Source of the DNA: Nitrospira sp.
Lineage (GTDB): Bacteria; Nitrospirota; Nitrospiria; Nitrospirales; Nitrospiraceae
Assembly: GCA_020216985.1 (NCBI GenBank)
Contig: JAIWOH010000127.1
Location: forward strand, 1-10,000
DNA length: 10,000 nt
Direction: 5' to 3'
The translations under genes were made by a program, and so were the position numbers. Shown piece by piece: positions 1-7,164 of the stretch. The notes under the pieces are model-generated. The model was not told the DNA's origin, made no database searches, and was given only the letters and a program-made list of their open reading frames with translations. Numbering within the stretch: position 1 is the stretch's first letter; the number at the start of each line of letters is the position of its first letter.

Positions 1-1800
1 TCCGTTCACGCCTTTGTCCGAGAAAAGCTCACCACGATCGCCATTCTCAAAACGATCGGCGCGGATTCCCCGACCATCATCCGAACGTACGTCCTACAAG
101 CCGTGGGCCTTGGACTGATGGGAAGCGCCGTCGGACTGTTCATCGGCGTGCTTCTCTACCAAGGATTACCATGGGTCTTTACTGCGCTGATAAGTTCGGC
201 CCTTCTCGATCAATTGGGGTTTTCCGAGAGCAAGCTGTTCCTTTCTCCCGCCCCCTTTCTCAAGGGATTGGCGCTCGGCGTCTTGTCTTCGCTGCTGTTT
301 ACCCTCTGGCCCTTGCTGACGATCCGCGACGTGAAGCCGGCGTGGATTTTTCGACGCGACGTCGACCCCTTCCGCCCATTGGATCATTCGGCAACGGTTC
401 GATGGCGGATGTTTGGGAAAACGTTCGATCGGACGGGTCTGCTTGCATTCCTAGGGATCGGGATCGGATTGACGTTATTATCCATGTGGCAAGCCGGGTC
501 CTGGAAGATCGGGACTCTTTTTATTTTCTCGTTTGCTGTGGCGGTCTTGCTGTTGGCGCTTTCAGCCCGTCTGGCGCTCTTCAGCCTCAAGAAATGGTCT
601 CGCCCGCGGTATCTCCCTTTGCGCCAGGCGGTCGGCAACATCAAACGTCCCGGCAGTCAGGTCACCGGCATCACGATCGCCGTCGGAATGGGCGTCATGG
701 TGATGACCACGGTGGCGCTCGTTGAACGGGCGCTGCTCGATCAAATGAATGAGAGTCGGCCGACCGATTCTCCTTCCTTTTTCTTTATCGACATCCAGCC
801 GGATCAGGCGGAAGAATTCACCGCTCTCCTGCGCGCTCGATCGGGCGATCGGGCGCCACAGTTGACGCCGTTGGTGCGCGCGAGGATTTCCGCTTTGAAG
901 GGCGTTCCGATCACGGTCGACGCGATGTCCGAGCGGGAGGATCGGCAAGAGCAATCGGCGGACAAGGAAGAGGCGCGAAAGAACTGGTTCCTGTCCCGCG
1001 AGTACGCGTTGACCTTCCTCCAAGACCTTCCCAAGGACAACAGGATCGTGCGCGGCGAATGGTGGAAGCCCGGTCAAGTCTTCACCACCCCCCTCATCTC
1101 GCTCGAGGAAGACGCGGCGAAACAACTGGGCCTTGAAGTAGGCGATTCCGTGGAATTTGATGTTCAGGGGACGCCCGTCAGCGGAGAGGTGCGCAGCATT
1201 CGACACGTCGAATGGGGCAACTTCTCGACGAACTTCTATATGATTTTTTCCCCCGGCGCATTGGACGGAGCGCCGCATACCTATGTCGCTACCGTTCGCG
1301 TCCCCCCGTCGGAAGAAGTGGCGCTCCAACAGGCGGTGGTCTCCTCGTTCCCCAATGTGACGGCCATCAACGTCGGAGACGTTCTCGGTAGTTTCGCCCA
1401 AGTGGTCGATCGGCTGTCTCTTGCCATCCAGGCCGTGGCCTTGTTCTGTGTTCTCTCCGGAAGTCTCGTCATGGCGGCCGCGCTGGCTGCGACGCGCTAT
1501 CGGCGGCTCTACGAATCTCTGATTCTGAAAGCCTTGGGAGCGACGCGCGGGATTCTCGTGCAAACGTTCGCCCTTGAGTACGCCCTCTTGGGGGCCCTGG
1601 GTGGCCTGTCGGGAATCCTGCTGGCAAGCATCTTGTCGTGGGCGGCTCTGTCCCTGATATTTGATCTCGGGTGGAGCCTCCAACCACTGATTCTCGTCGG
1701 GAGCCTCTTCGCAACTATGGCTCTGACCACGATGGTCGGCTTTCTAAGCACCTATCGAATTCTTGGCCGCCCCCCCCTATCGGTCCTGCGCCATGAATAG
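1..1800 (+). CDS. FtsX-like ABC transporter permease, C-terminal part (5' end outside window)
   Basis: This frame is open from the first base (REKLTTIAILKTIGAD...) to the TAG at 1798-1800, giving 599 visible residues; the true start lies upstream. The layout matches large permeases with two FtsX-type modules (YbbP-like). The end of the first module has hydrophobic segments near visible residues 38-60 and 75-100. Two linking segments follow near 145-190. The second module opens near residue 205 (QAVGNIKRPGSQ), with a membrane segment at about 215-240. A soluble, presumably periplasmic domain spans about 245-470, and three C-terminal membrane segments carry the FtsX signature (SLILKALGATRGILVQTFAL). 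Proteins of this family work with an ABC ATPase and usually move or extract lipids or lipoproteins, or regulate envelope enzymes, rather than importing solutes. No ATPase gene is in the window; one would be expected upstream. Family assignment is solid; the substrate cannot be told. Confidence 0.9.
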   Translation, partial: SVHAFVREKLTTIAILKTIGADSPTIIRTYVLQAVGLGLMGSAVGLFIGVLLYQGLPWVFTALISSALLDQLGFSESKLFLSPAPFLKGLALGVLSSLLFTLWPLLTIRDVKPAWIFRRDVDPFRPLDHSATVRWRMFGKTFDRTGLLAFLGIGIGLTLLSMWQAGSWKIGTLFIFSFAVAVLLLALSARLALFSLKKWSRPRYLPLRQAVGNIKRPGSQVTGITIAVGMGVMVMTTVALVERALLDQMNESRPTDSPSFFFIDIQPDQAEEFTALLRARSGDRAPQLTPLVRARISALKGVPITVDAMSEREDRQEQSADKEEARKNWFLSREYALTFLQDLPKDNRIVRGEWWKPGQVFTTPLISLEEDAAKQLGLEVGDSVEFDVQGTPVSGEVRSIRHVEWGNFSTNFYMIFSPGALDGAPHTYVATVRVPPSEEVALQQAVVSSFPNVTAINVGDVLGSFAQVVDRLSLAIQAVALFCVLSGSLVMAAALAATRYRRLYESLILKALGATRGILVQTFALEYALLGALGGLSGILLASILSWAALSLIFDLGWSLQPLILVGSLFATMALTTMVGFLSTYRILGRPPLSVLRHE

Positions 1801-1846
1801 CTGCTCCCGCTACTGAATCAGGATAGGCATCGCTTTGAACTAAACC

Positions 1847-1898
1847 GGCTCCTCACCTTCACATCTCTTATTTAGGTCAGGAGACAGGCGCAGGAGCC
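1847..1898. repeat. Long-armed inverted repeat after the permease gene
   Basis: GGCTCCT at 1847-1853 and AGGAGCC at 1892-1898 are perfect 7-base inverted arms, 38 bases apart. Part of the loop could also pair (CTCCTCACC with GGTCAGGAG, one mismatch). No T-run follows, so this is not a convincing intrinsic terminator. It may be chance, or a weak structure at the 3' end of the permease transcript. Confidence 0.25.
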
Positions 1899-2054
1899 TT
1901 TGGCGGAATGAGAGACCCGTCCGAATCCTGTCGGTCCCTGTTGATCCCATGCGAATCAAAATCACAACTCGTTGAATTCAATGATTAAAATACCCGTCAT
2001 TTCCACGGAACACTTGTGGTAGGCTAAATTTGATTGCGGCGCAAGAGGGAGGGC

Positions 2055-2333
2055 ATGGCGGGAATTGTCAAAGAAAAAAAGCGGCTGTTGCGTATCCCCT
2101 CGCGGATCGTGCTGCCATTTGGATATCGGATTACCGTGAGACAACTGTCGGACGCGGAAATGGACAGACGCGACGAGAACGCCGACGGCATCTGGGATGA
2201 TGAATCAAAGACCATTTATATCCGCAAACGGCTCCCCGTCACCCGTCGCCGATATATCCTGGCCCACGAACTGGGCCATGCTTGGCTGGACTGGCAGCAT
2301 CGGTACATGGACGACGGCAAAGCCAGTACGTAG
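2055..2333 (+). CDS. Small IrrE/ImmA-like HExxH metallopeptidase-like protein
   Basis: A 92-residue protein with the zinc-metallopeptidase motif HELGH (His71, Glu72, His75). It sits in a context typical of the ImmA/IrrE family: a strand ending IYIRKRLP, then TRRRYILAHELGHAW. In that family His, Glu and His form the zinc site, with a further acidic ligand downstream, and the peptidases often cleave repressors. Here the protein ends 17 residues after the motif, so the usual downstream ligand region and any helix-turn-helix domain are missing. Asp79, Asp86 and Asp87 are the only nearby acidic residues. I chose the ATG at 2055 because a purine-rich GAGGGAGGG precedes it; an in-frame TTG at 2034 would add 7 basic residues. 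It faces the EVE gene, with 31 bases between the stop codons. Fold assignment is fairly sure; enzymatic activity is not. Confidence 0.72.
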   Translation: MAGIVKEKKRLLRIPSRIVLPFGYRITVRQLSDAEMDRRDENADGIWDDESKTIYIRKRLPVTRRRYILAHELGHAWLDWQHRYMDDGKAST

Positions 2334-2364
2334 GTCGGTAGGTCTCTCCTTCTCTCCTCTCAGG

Positions 2365-2838
2365 CTACTCGGCGGACTTTTCCAGCGAGAGGATATGCTC
2401 CCACTCCTGCCGGCTGACCGGCTGCACTGAGAGGCGCGACCCTTTTTGGAGCAAGAGCATGTTCCGAAGAGGCCGTTCTTTCCGTAATTCATGCAAAGAA
2501 AGGGGACGGGACAGTTTCCTCACGTACTGGATGTCCACCATGTCCCATCGAGGATCGGAAGGATGGCTGGCTGAATCGTAGTGTTTGTCCTTCTTATCGA
2601 ATTGTGTGGGGTCCGGATAGGCGGTTTTCACGACACGAGCGATTCCGACCACCGCCGGCGGGTCATCATTGCTGTGATAGAAGAGCACCAAATCGCCGAC
2701 GGCCATTTCTCGCATGTAATTCCGCGCCTGATAGTTCCGCACCCCGTCCCAGCAGGTCGTTTGTTCGGGAGCGTGTTGTAAGTCATCAATGGAAAAGGCG
2801 GAGGGTTCCGATTTCATCAGCCAGTATCGCACGGCCAT
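2365..2838 (-). CDS. EVE domain-containing protein
   Basis: A 157-residue protein consisting almost entirely of one EVE domain (PUA-like fold; human relative THYN1). The family hallmarks are present in order: YWLMKSEPSAFSIDDL at residues 5-20, WDGVRNYQARNYMREM with GD at 30-49, FYHSN at 53-57, the YPDPTQFD stretch at 74-81, RWDMVDI at 97-103, and LQKGSRLSVQPV at 130-141. EVE domains have an aromatic pocket and are known or proposed to bind modified bases in DNA or RNA; some are fused to restriction enzymes, but this stand-alone form is widespread and has no clear role. Length is normal. The start is well supported by GAGGAG eight bases upstream of the ATG. It lies downstream of, and on the same strand as, the 127-residue unknown gene, with a gap of 97 bases. 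No restriction-modification gene is nearby. Confidence 0.93.
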   Translation of the reverse strand: MAVRYWLMKSEPSAFSIDDLQHAPEQTTCWDGVRNYQARNYMREMAVGDLVLFYHSNDDPPAVVGIARVVKTAYPDPTQFDKKDKHYDSASHPSDPRWDMVDIQYVRKLSRPLSLHELRKERPLRNMLLLQKGSRLSVQPVSRQEWEHILSLEKSAE

Positions 2839-2935
2839 AGCCTGATCTCCTCACTCGTTCGACCTTGTTATCGACACTTCGACTCCTGACTGAACAAGAA
2901 GACCCCCCTCTCCTCTCGACACGGAGATGCCGATC

Positions 2936-3319
2936 CTAACGGGAGCGTCTTTCTATCACTTCGATCAGGACTCGATACGTCATTTCCCTGGTTTTCGCCT
3001 TTCCGATCCGTTGTTGCTCACCGTTGATGTTTTCCTCCATCCAGACTCGCTCATGCACGTGCGGGGCAACCTCGTCGCACAAATCCCACATGCTGTGGAG
3101 AAAGGTCTCGGACAGACCCACTTGGATTCCCTCGGACTCGATACGGTCGTCGAGCAGGGCGAGCAGATCGGAAATGGCGTCGTAGGATCGGTAGGGTGTG
3201 GGGCTGAATCCAAATTGCTCGGTGGCGATCTCCTCCTGCACGGCCTGTTCCACCAGGTCCTGCATATAGGCTTTCAGGAGTCCAATGACGTGACCCGAAA
3301 ATGGCGGAGCCGCTTCCAT
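2936..3319 (-). CDS. Conserved-looking hypothetical protein, 127 residues, acidic and helical
   Basis: I do not recognise this protein. It is real rather than a shadow: its codons show regular usage with G/C-rich third positions (many CTG, CTC, GAG, GCC, ATC), while the + strand reading of the same DNA has odd composition rich in Gly, Leu and Val. It has an N-terminal segment of probable helix (about residues 9-34), a middle acidic helix (47-64, with DLLALLDDRIESEG), another around 70-85 (SETFLHSMWDLCDEV), and a basic C-terminal helix ending ERRSR. There is no signal peptide or membrane segment. An in-frame TAA lies two codons before the ATG, so the start cannot be further upstream; the Shine-Dalgarno sequence is weak. 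It is divergent from the YkgJ-like gene across a 108-base gap rich in inverted repeats, and lies 97 bases upstream of the EVE gene. Confidence 0.7.
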   Translation of the reverse strand: MEAAPPFSGHVIGLLKAYMQDLVEQAVQEEIATEQFGFSPTPYRSYDAISDLLALLDDRIESEGIQVGLSETFLHSMWDLCDEVAPHVHERVWMEENINGEQQRIGKAKTREMTYRVLIEVIERRSR

Positions 3320-3354
3320 GTCCCATTATCGGATTTCTCCCGGAACGGAGCAAG

Positions 3355-3396
3355 CGGACAAAGTCCGGTCCTCATAGTTGACCGGCCGACGGTCCG
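3355..3396. promoter_or_regulatory. Cluster of overlapping inverted repeats in a divergent intergenic gap
   Basis: Three short perfect inverted repeats overlap: CGGAC-AAA-GTCCG (3355-3367), CCGGTC-N9-GACCGG (3365-3385) and GACCG-N5-CGGTC (3380-3394). They share a GGACCG/CCGGTC-like core. They sit between the divergent start codons of the 127-residue unknown (3319) and the YkgJ-like protein (3428), where an operator or an overlapping promoter pair would be expected. They are seen directly; a regulator-binding role is inferred. A G/C-rich genome makes short CCGG-type palindromes less surprising. Confidence 0.35.
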
Positions 3397-3427
3397 TTCT
3401 CTAAGATCGTCAAGGTTCTCCCAATTC

Positions 3428-4300
3428 ATGAGACATATCGTGTCGACTCGTCCAACCGAACAATACGAGATCTCGATCCAGACGGCGGCGGGCCGCGTGA
3501 CGACGGCAGTGGACGTTCCCACTGCTTTTATTCCTGTCACCGCCATCACTCCTTTGTTACGGCGATTGGGAGAAGAAGCTCAGCGGTTGGAAGCGATGCG
3601 AGCCTCCGACGAAGGTCGGCGTTGTTCCTGTGCCAAAGGATGCGCGGCCTGCTGCCGGATGTTGGTTCCGCTCTCTCCCCCGGAGGCCTTTCGATTGATG
3701 GAGGTTATTCGCCTGTTGCCCATTGAACAACAAGATCGTATTGCCGCGCGGTTGGAACAATCCAAAGCCCTTCTCCTCTCTCACGGCATCTGGCAACGGC
3801 TTCTTGATGTGGGAGAATCTGAGCGACCGCTGAACGATGACGAACTGGCTCCTCTGAATGAGGCGTACTATTCCCTGAGGATGCCATGCCCGTTCCTTGA
3901 GGACGAGGTGTGTTCGATCTATGATGAGCGGCCCTCCGCCTGCCGGGAATTGCTGGTCACCTCACCGCCGGATTATTGTCAAGATATGACCAACAACCCG
4001 GTTGATGCCCTTCCGGTTCCCATTCGCGTCAGTACCATCTTGGGATTGCTGTGGGGTGAACTGACCGATACTCCGCCTCGAATGATTCCTCTCCCCGTCA
4101 TCAGAGACTGGGTCGAACGCCACCGACCCGATCGTGAAAGGACATGGCAGGGGCTTTCCCTGCTTGAGGCCGCCCTCGACAAGATATGGCGGTTTCTCAG
4201 TCAGGATCGGAACGACACACCAACCGAGCCACTTCAGGACAGGCCAATTTGTACAAGCGGAGTTCAGCAAGAGTTCGTTGACAAGAATGGGAGAATTTGA
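3428..4300 (+). CDS. YkgJ family cysteine-cluster protein (putative Zn/Fe-chelating)
   Basis: A 290-residue protein with the YkgJ/CxxCxxCC-type metal-binding pattern. The first cluster is RRCSCAKGCAACC (Cys66, 68, 72, 75, 76). The second is CPFLEDEVCSIYDERPSACR (Cys154, 162, 172), with Cys184 shortly after. The stretch CxxY(D/E)xRPxxCR is the most diagnostic part. The family is predicted to chelate zinc or an iron-sulfur cluster; its biochemical role is largely unknown. The extra ~60 residues before the first cluster and ~100 after the last make this longer than minimal YkgJ proteins. The frame stays open upstream to about 2927, but that part is antisense to the unknown - strand gene and reads as non-coding, so I place the start at ATG 3428 (AAGG 12 bases before it, weak). 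The stop is 3 bases from the thrH start, so the two genes are probably co-transcribed and translationally coupled. Confidence 0.87.
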   Translation: MRHIVSTRPTEQYEISIQTAAGRVTTAVDVPTAFIPVTAITPLLRRLGEEAQRLEAMRASDEGRRCSCAKGCAACCRMLVPLSPPEAFRLMEVIRLLPIEQQDRIAARLEQSKALLLSHGIWQRLLDVGESERPLNDDELAPLNEAYYSLRMPCPFLEDEVCSIYDERPSACRELLVTSPPDYCQDMTNNPVDALPVPIRVSTILGLLWGELTDTPPRMIPLPVIRDWVERHRPDRERTWQGLSLLEAALDKIWRFLSQDRNDTPTEPLQDRPICTSGVQQEFVDKNGRI

Positions 4301-4303
4301 CCG

Positions 4304-4921
4304 ATGAACAAGCCCGTGATGGTCTGTTTGGATCTGGAAGGGGTGCTGGTCCCTGAAATCTGGATCAACGTCGCGCTAAAGACCGGCATTGAGGATTTGA
4401 AAATCACGACCCGTGAAATGCCGGATTACGACAAGCTCATGAAACAACGTCTGGCGATTTTGGATCGTCATCATCTGAAGTTGGGCGACATTCAAGAGGT
4501 CATTGCCGCTATGGGCCCCTTGGAGGGAGCCGCCGAATTTCTTGGATGGCTCCGCGAACGATGTCAGGTCATCATCCTGTCCGATACGTTTTACCAATTT
4601 GCGCTTCCGCTTATGAGACAGTTAGGGTTTCCCACCTTATTTTGCAATCAACTGGAAGTGAACGACTCCGGTCGCATCGTCAACTACCACATGCGGATGC
4701 AGAACCAAAAGAAACATTCCGTCGCAGCCTTCAAAACCCTGAACTTTTGGATCATGGCCGCGGGAGACTCCTACAACGATACGGCCATGCTGGAGGAAGC
4801 GGACGCCGGGTTCTTCTTCAGACCTCCCGATCACCTGCCGAAGGAGTTTCCACAATTTCCTGTCACGCGGACCTATGATGAGCTGCGGGAACGATTCACA
4901 ACAGCCGGGAAGTTTTGCTGA
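4304..4921 (+). CDS. thrH: ThrH: phosphoserine phosphatase / homoserine phosphotransferase
   Basis: A 205-residue HAD-superfamily enzyme that closely resembles ThrH, first described in Pseudomonas. ThrH dephosphorylates phosphoserine (last step of serine synthesis) and can pass the phosphate to homoserine, linking serine and threonine pathways. All four HAD motifs are visible: motif I CLDLEGVLVPE with nucleophile Asp10 and, as typical for ThrH, Glu12 in place of the second Asp; motif II ILSDT (Ser93); motif III lysines at 136-137; motif IV AAGDSYNDTAML with Asp155 and Asp159. The family-typical WINVALKTGI and TTREMPDYDKLM segments follow motif I. Length matches the family. It is cytosolic, with no signal peptide. 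The start lies 3 bases after the upstream stop, in an operon with the YkgJ-like gene. No other serine or threonine gene is in the window. Confidence 0.93.
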   Translation: MNKPVMVCLDLEGVLVPEIWINVALKTGIEDLKITTREMPDYDKLMKQRLAILDRHHLKLGDIQEVIAAMGPLEGAAEFLGWLRERCQVIILSDTFYQFALPLMRQLGFPTLFCNQLEVNDSGRIVNYHMRMQNQKKHSVAAFKTLNFWIMAAGDSYNDTAMLEEADAGFFFRPPDHLPKEFPQFPVTRTYDELRERFTTAGKFC

Positions 4922-4952
4922 GGGCCGGCGGTTCGATATTTAGGGGACGTTG

Positions 4953-4981
4953 AAAAACAGCGCGATTACAAGGCGCACGCT
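4953..4981 (-). terminator. Probable intrinsic terminator after the porin gene
   Basis: Read on the - strand, the segment has a six-pair stem AGCGTG / CGCGCT (one G-T pair) around an 11-base loop, followed after one G by TTTTT. It begins 30 bases past the porin stop codon and reads in the right direction to end the long - strand run. The stem is modest, so this is a candidate. It lies 31 bases downstream of the converging thrH stop. Confidence 0.45.
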
Positions 4982-5010
4982 CTCGCACGAGCAGGCCCTC
5001 CAATTGGTCC

Positions 5011-6738
5011 CTAGAAGTTCAACCACAGTTGCGCATAGGCCCAGGTCTGGTCCTTGGTGGTGCCCAAGTTCTCTCGGATATAGGGACCTGTAAACATATA
5101 TGCAAAGGACGTCTGAAAGGCGAGTTTTCCGTCCATGAACATGTGGGTCCAGGTAAAATCCACCTCGCTCCCGATATGGTTGGCGGTATTGTCCGCCTTG
5201 GAATAGACATAGACCCCCTGGCTGGCCCGATACCAATTGTCCCTGGCGTTGGCAAGATTGAGGTGGGTGTACCAGATTTCGATGTGATCGTCCCTGGTCG
5301 GGCGAGCCTGGAAGTTGGCCGACCATGTCAATGTGTTTTTCCATCCCATGACATCCATATAGCCCATGTGAATGTGGTTGGTGGGATAGAAATTTTCAAA
5401 GGTGTTGGCGGTCGAGCAACTTCCATAGGCGGCGTTTAAGGTGCAGTTGGCGCGGCCGTCGCCCGACGCATAATCAAAGTTGAGGGCGAAGCGCGGCTTC
5501 CACGCCCACTCATAAAAGGTATAGCCGATCCAGTTTCTGGTGGCCCAGGCATTGATGCTGAGACACTTGTATTGTGTCCCGGTGGGGCCACAGGGTTCGA
5601 CCGCCTGGCCGGTATCTCCCATCTGCCCGAATTGATAGACGATCTCGTTGGAAAAGTCGAAGCCGCCCTTCTTGACGGCGATCCGATTGCCGATCACGTG
5701 GCGGGTCTGGTTCCCGTGCTTTGGCGTTCCGAGGCCTTGTGCGTTGCTGTTGTCCGCGCCGAGGTTGTTTTTATAGTAGATGTAGAACGGTTCAATGAGC
5801 GTCCAGGGAACCGCCTTGATCTGGTTATAAAACACCAGCATGTCGATATCTCCGTGGGCGTTCTGCGATTGGCCGGTTCCTGGGAGATTCGGCCCTCCGC
5901 TGCCGAGCGGCGCTCCCTGAGGAAGATCCGTCTCCGCCAGCCGGAACCAGCCGAATGATGAATCCATGAACTTGGTGCTGTAGTTGGTCATGATTCCGTC
6001 GAAGGAGAAACCGGTATTCGCCCAGTCAAAGTGGCCCAGCAAACTCTGGTCTCCAAAGACGAGATATTGCCTTCCAGCCTTGAGACCAAGGCCTGGGATT
6101 CCGGCGAAGTTGCGGATGAGCATGTAGCCAGCACGAATTCCGAGCGAACAGGACGATCTGCCAGAAGCCAGCGCTGGACCGCATGTGTGAGTGATCGGAT
6201 CTTGATTGCCCCCCCATGTCCGGGAATCGATGAATTCCAAATAGAAATTGACATCCGGAGACAGATCATACCCGATACCCAACCTGGTCATTTGTTGAAC
6301 ATAGGAATCATTGGCATGGCCGGGAAGATGATTGGCGAGGCCGGTCGGACTATTACAGCTTCCCGCCGTGGCTCCATTTCCCCCGATCCCACCGCCGAAG
6401 CAGAGGTTATTTCGATACTCGGGCCGCACTCGAAGGTCCGCTCGAATCCAAAAGTTCTTGATGTCGAAGTTCCTTCCGATGTGCGGGTCAAAGAGTTCGT
6501 ATTGCTCTTTCAGGGGAATACCACGTCCGATGACGATAATATTGGTAATCCGCTCTCCTTCCGGAATCTCGAACGCCGCATGGCCGGTCGAGCTAAGAGA
6601 AAGCAGCGAACCGATCAAAAGAACGAGGAATCCGAGAATCGTTCGCGTTTCTCTTTTCCATCGAACACATCGTCGAATGGATCGGGGAAGCTGCACGTTG
6701 TTGAGCAGTCCGACAAATAGTGATGAGCCCATCTTCAT
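5011..6738 (-). CDS. Outer-membrane beta-barrel porin, alginate-export family-like
   Basis: A 575-residue protein with an N-terminal hydrophobic stretch (TILGFLVLLIGSLLSLSS, residues 33-50) ending in GHAA, which suggests signal peptidase I cleavage around residue 54/55. The remainder alternates aromatic beta strands with Gly/Asn-rich loops and ends LWLNF, the terminal Phe expected of BAM-inserted barrels. The region FDYASGDGRA (421-430) followed by FENFYPTNHIHMGYMD (447-462) matches the conserved C-terminal part of alginate-export (AlgE-like) porins. That large family includes many porins of unknown substrate; no alginate genes are near, so alginate is not implied. Four Cys pairs lie in putative loops (113/128, 186/197, 383/392, 432/441). 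The n-region before the hydrophobic core is unusually long (about 32 residues) and no clear Shine-Dalgarno precedes either ATG (6738 or 6732), so the start is uncertain. The gene follows the TatB-like gene by 57 bases on the same strand. Confidence 0.85.
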   Translation of the reverse strand: MKMGSSLFVGLLNNVQLPRSIRRCVRWKRETRTILGFLVLLIGSLLSLSSTGHAAFEIPEGERITNIIVIGRGIPLKEQYELFDPHIGRNFDIKNFWIRADLRVRPEYRNNLCFGGGIGGNGATAGSCNSPTGLANHLPGHANDSYVQQMTRLGIGYDLSPDVNFYLEFIDSRTWGGNQDPITHTCGPALASGRSSCSLGIRAGYMLIRNFAGIPGLGLKAGRQYLVFGDQSLLGHFDWANTGFSFDGIMTNYSTKFMDSSFGWFRLAETDLPQGAPLGSGGPNLPGTGQSQNAHGDIDMLVFYNQIKAVPWTLIEPFYIYYKNNLGADNSNAQGLGTPKHGNQTRHVIGNRIAVKKGGFDFSNEIVYQFGQMGDTGQAVEPCGPTGTQYKCLSINAWATRNWIGYTFYEWAWKPRFALNFDYASGDGRANCTLNAAYGSCSTANTFENFYPTNHIHMGYMDVMGWKNTLTWSANFQARPTRDDHIEIWYTHLNLANARDNWYRASQGVYVYSKADNTANHIGSEVDFTWTHMFMDGKLAFQTSFAYMFTGPYIRENLGTTKDQTWAYAQLWLNF

Positions 6739-6795
6739 GTCTGCCGAGCGTGGAGCAATGGTCGAGGGACTCGCGGTTATTGGAAACGCACGATG

Positions 6796-7089
6796 TTATG
6801 TTTGGCGTGTCTGAGGGGCGGTCCTATCCTCTGTCTGAGTACCTGCAGCACTGATCTTGTCCTCCGTTTCTTTGAGGGTGGCCTGAAAATCCTGCTCCGC
6901 CATCTTCATTTCCTGTTGAAGGAGGTTCAACTCCGGCTCGACGGACTTCCTGAGATCTTCCGTTGCATCCTTCAGTCCCTTGACGGCCTTTCCAACCTGA
7001 CGCCCGACCTCGGGCAGTTGTTTGGGTCCGAACAAGAGAAAGGCAATGACCAAAATGATCAGGATCTCGCCGGTTCCTAGGCCGAACAT
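6796..7089 (-). CDS. Sec-independent (Tat) translocase subunit, TatA/TatB type, TatB-leaning
   Basis: A 97-residue protein with the standard Tat architecture: a short N-terminal membrane helix (GEILIILVIAFLLF, residues 7-20), a Gly-Pro hinge (21-22), an amphipathic helix (KQLPEVGRQVGKAVKGLKDA, 23-42), then a charged helical tail (about 43-82) likely to form a coiled coil. Glu8 in the membrane helix, the FGP hinge and the longer charged tail with DLRKSVEPEL are TatB-like; the VGKAVKGLK core is TatA-like. TatB helps receive twin-arginine substrates together with TatC, while TatA polymerises to form the pore. The partner TatA-type gene lies 75 bases upstream on the same strand and the porin follows. 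No tatC is in the window. Membership of the Tat family is certain; the TatA versus TatB label is not. Confidence 0.9.
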   Translation of the reverse strand: MFGLGTGEILIILVIAFLLFGPKQLPEVGRQVGKAVKGLKDATEDLRKSVEPELNLLQQEMKMAEQDFQATLKETEDKISAAGTQTEDRTAPQTRQT

Positions 7090-7164
7090 ACATCACATCG
7101 ATTGACGCCGCACGACTATTCAGAAAGGTTTCTTTTCGTCCTCCCACTTTTTCACACAGACGCG

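Noticed and set aside
562..1683. Long - strand open frame (373 residues) opposite the permease
   Set aside because: It is rich in Arg, Gly, Gln and Glu with no domain, as expected for the complement of a high-GC coding sequence; the + strand encodes a clear FtsX permease.
1972..1981. Palindrome TTGAATTCAA upstream of the IrrE-like gene
   Set aside because: A single 10-base A/T-rich palindrome without a repeat partner or a clear promoter around it is weak evidence for an operator.
2055..2838. IrrE-like protein plus EVE protein as a small defence or toxin-antitoxin system
   Set aside because: The genes converge rather than form an operon, no toxin, restriction enzyme or methylase is adjacent, and stand-alone EVE proteins are common housekeeping-type genes.
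2927..3427. Extended N-terminus (about 167 residues) of the YkgJ-like protein on the + strand
   Set aside because: It is wholly antisense to the - strand 127-residue gene or lies in its upstream gap, has odd Gly/Leu/Val/His-rich composition and no recognisable domain, while the - strand shows normal codon usage. The Cys-cluster protein makes sense from ATG 3428.
6031..6720. + strand open frame (229 residues) opposite the porin
   Set aside because: It is the complement of the porin signal peptide and first strands, and has no domain and no ribosome binding site.
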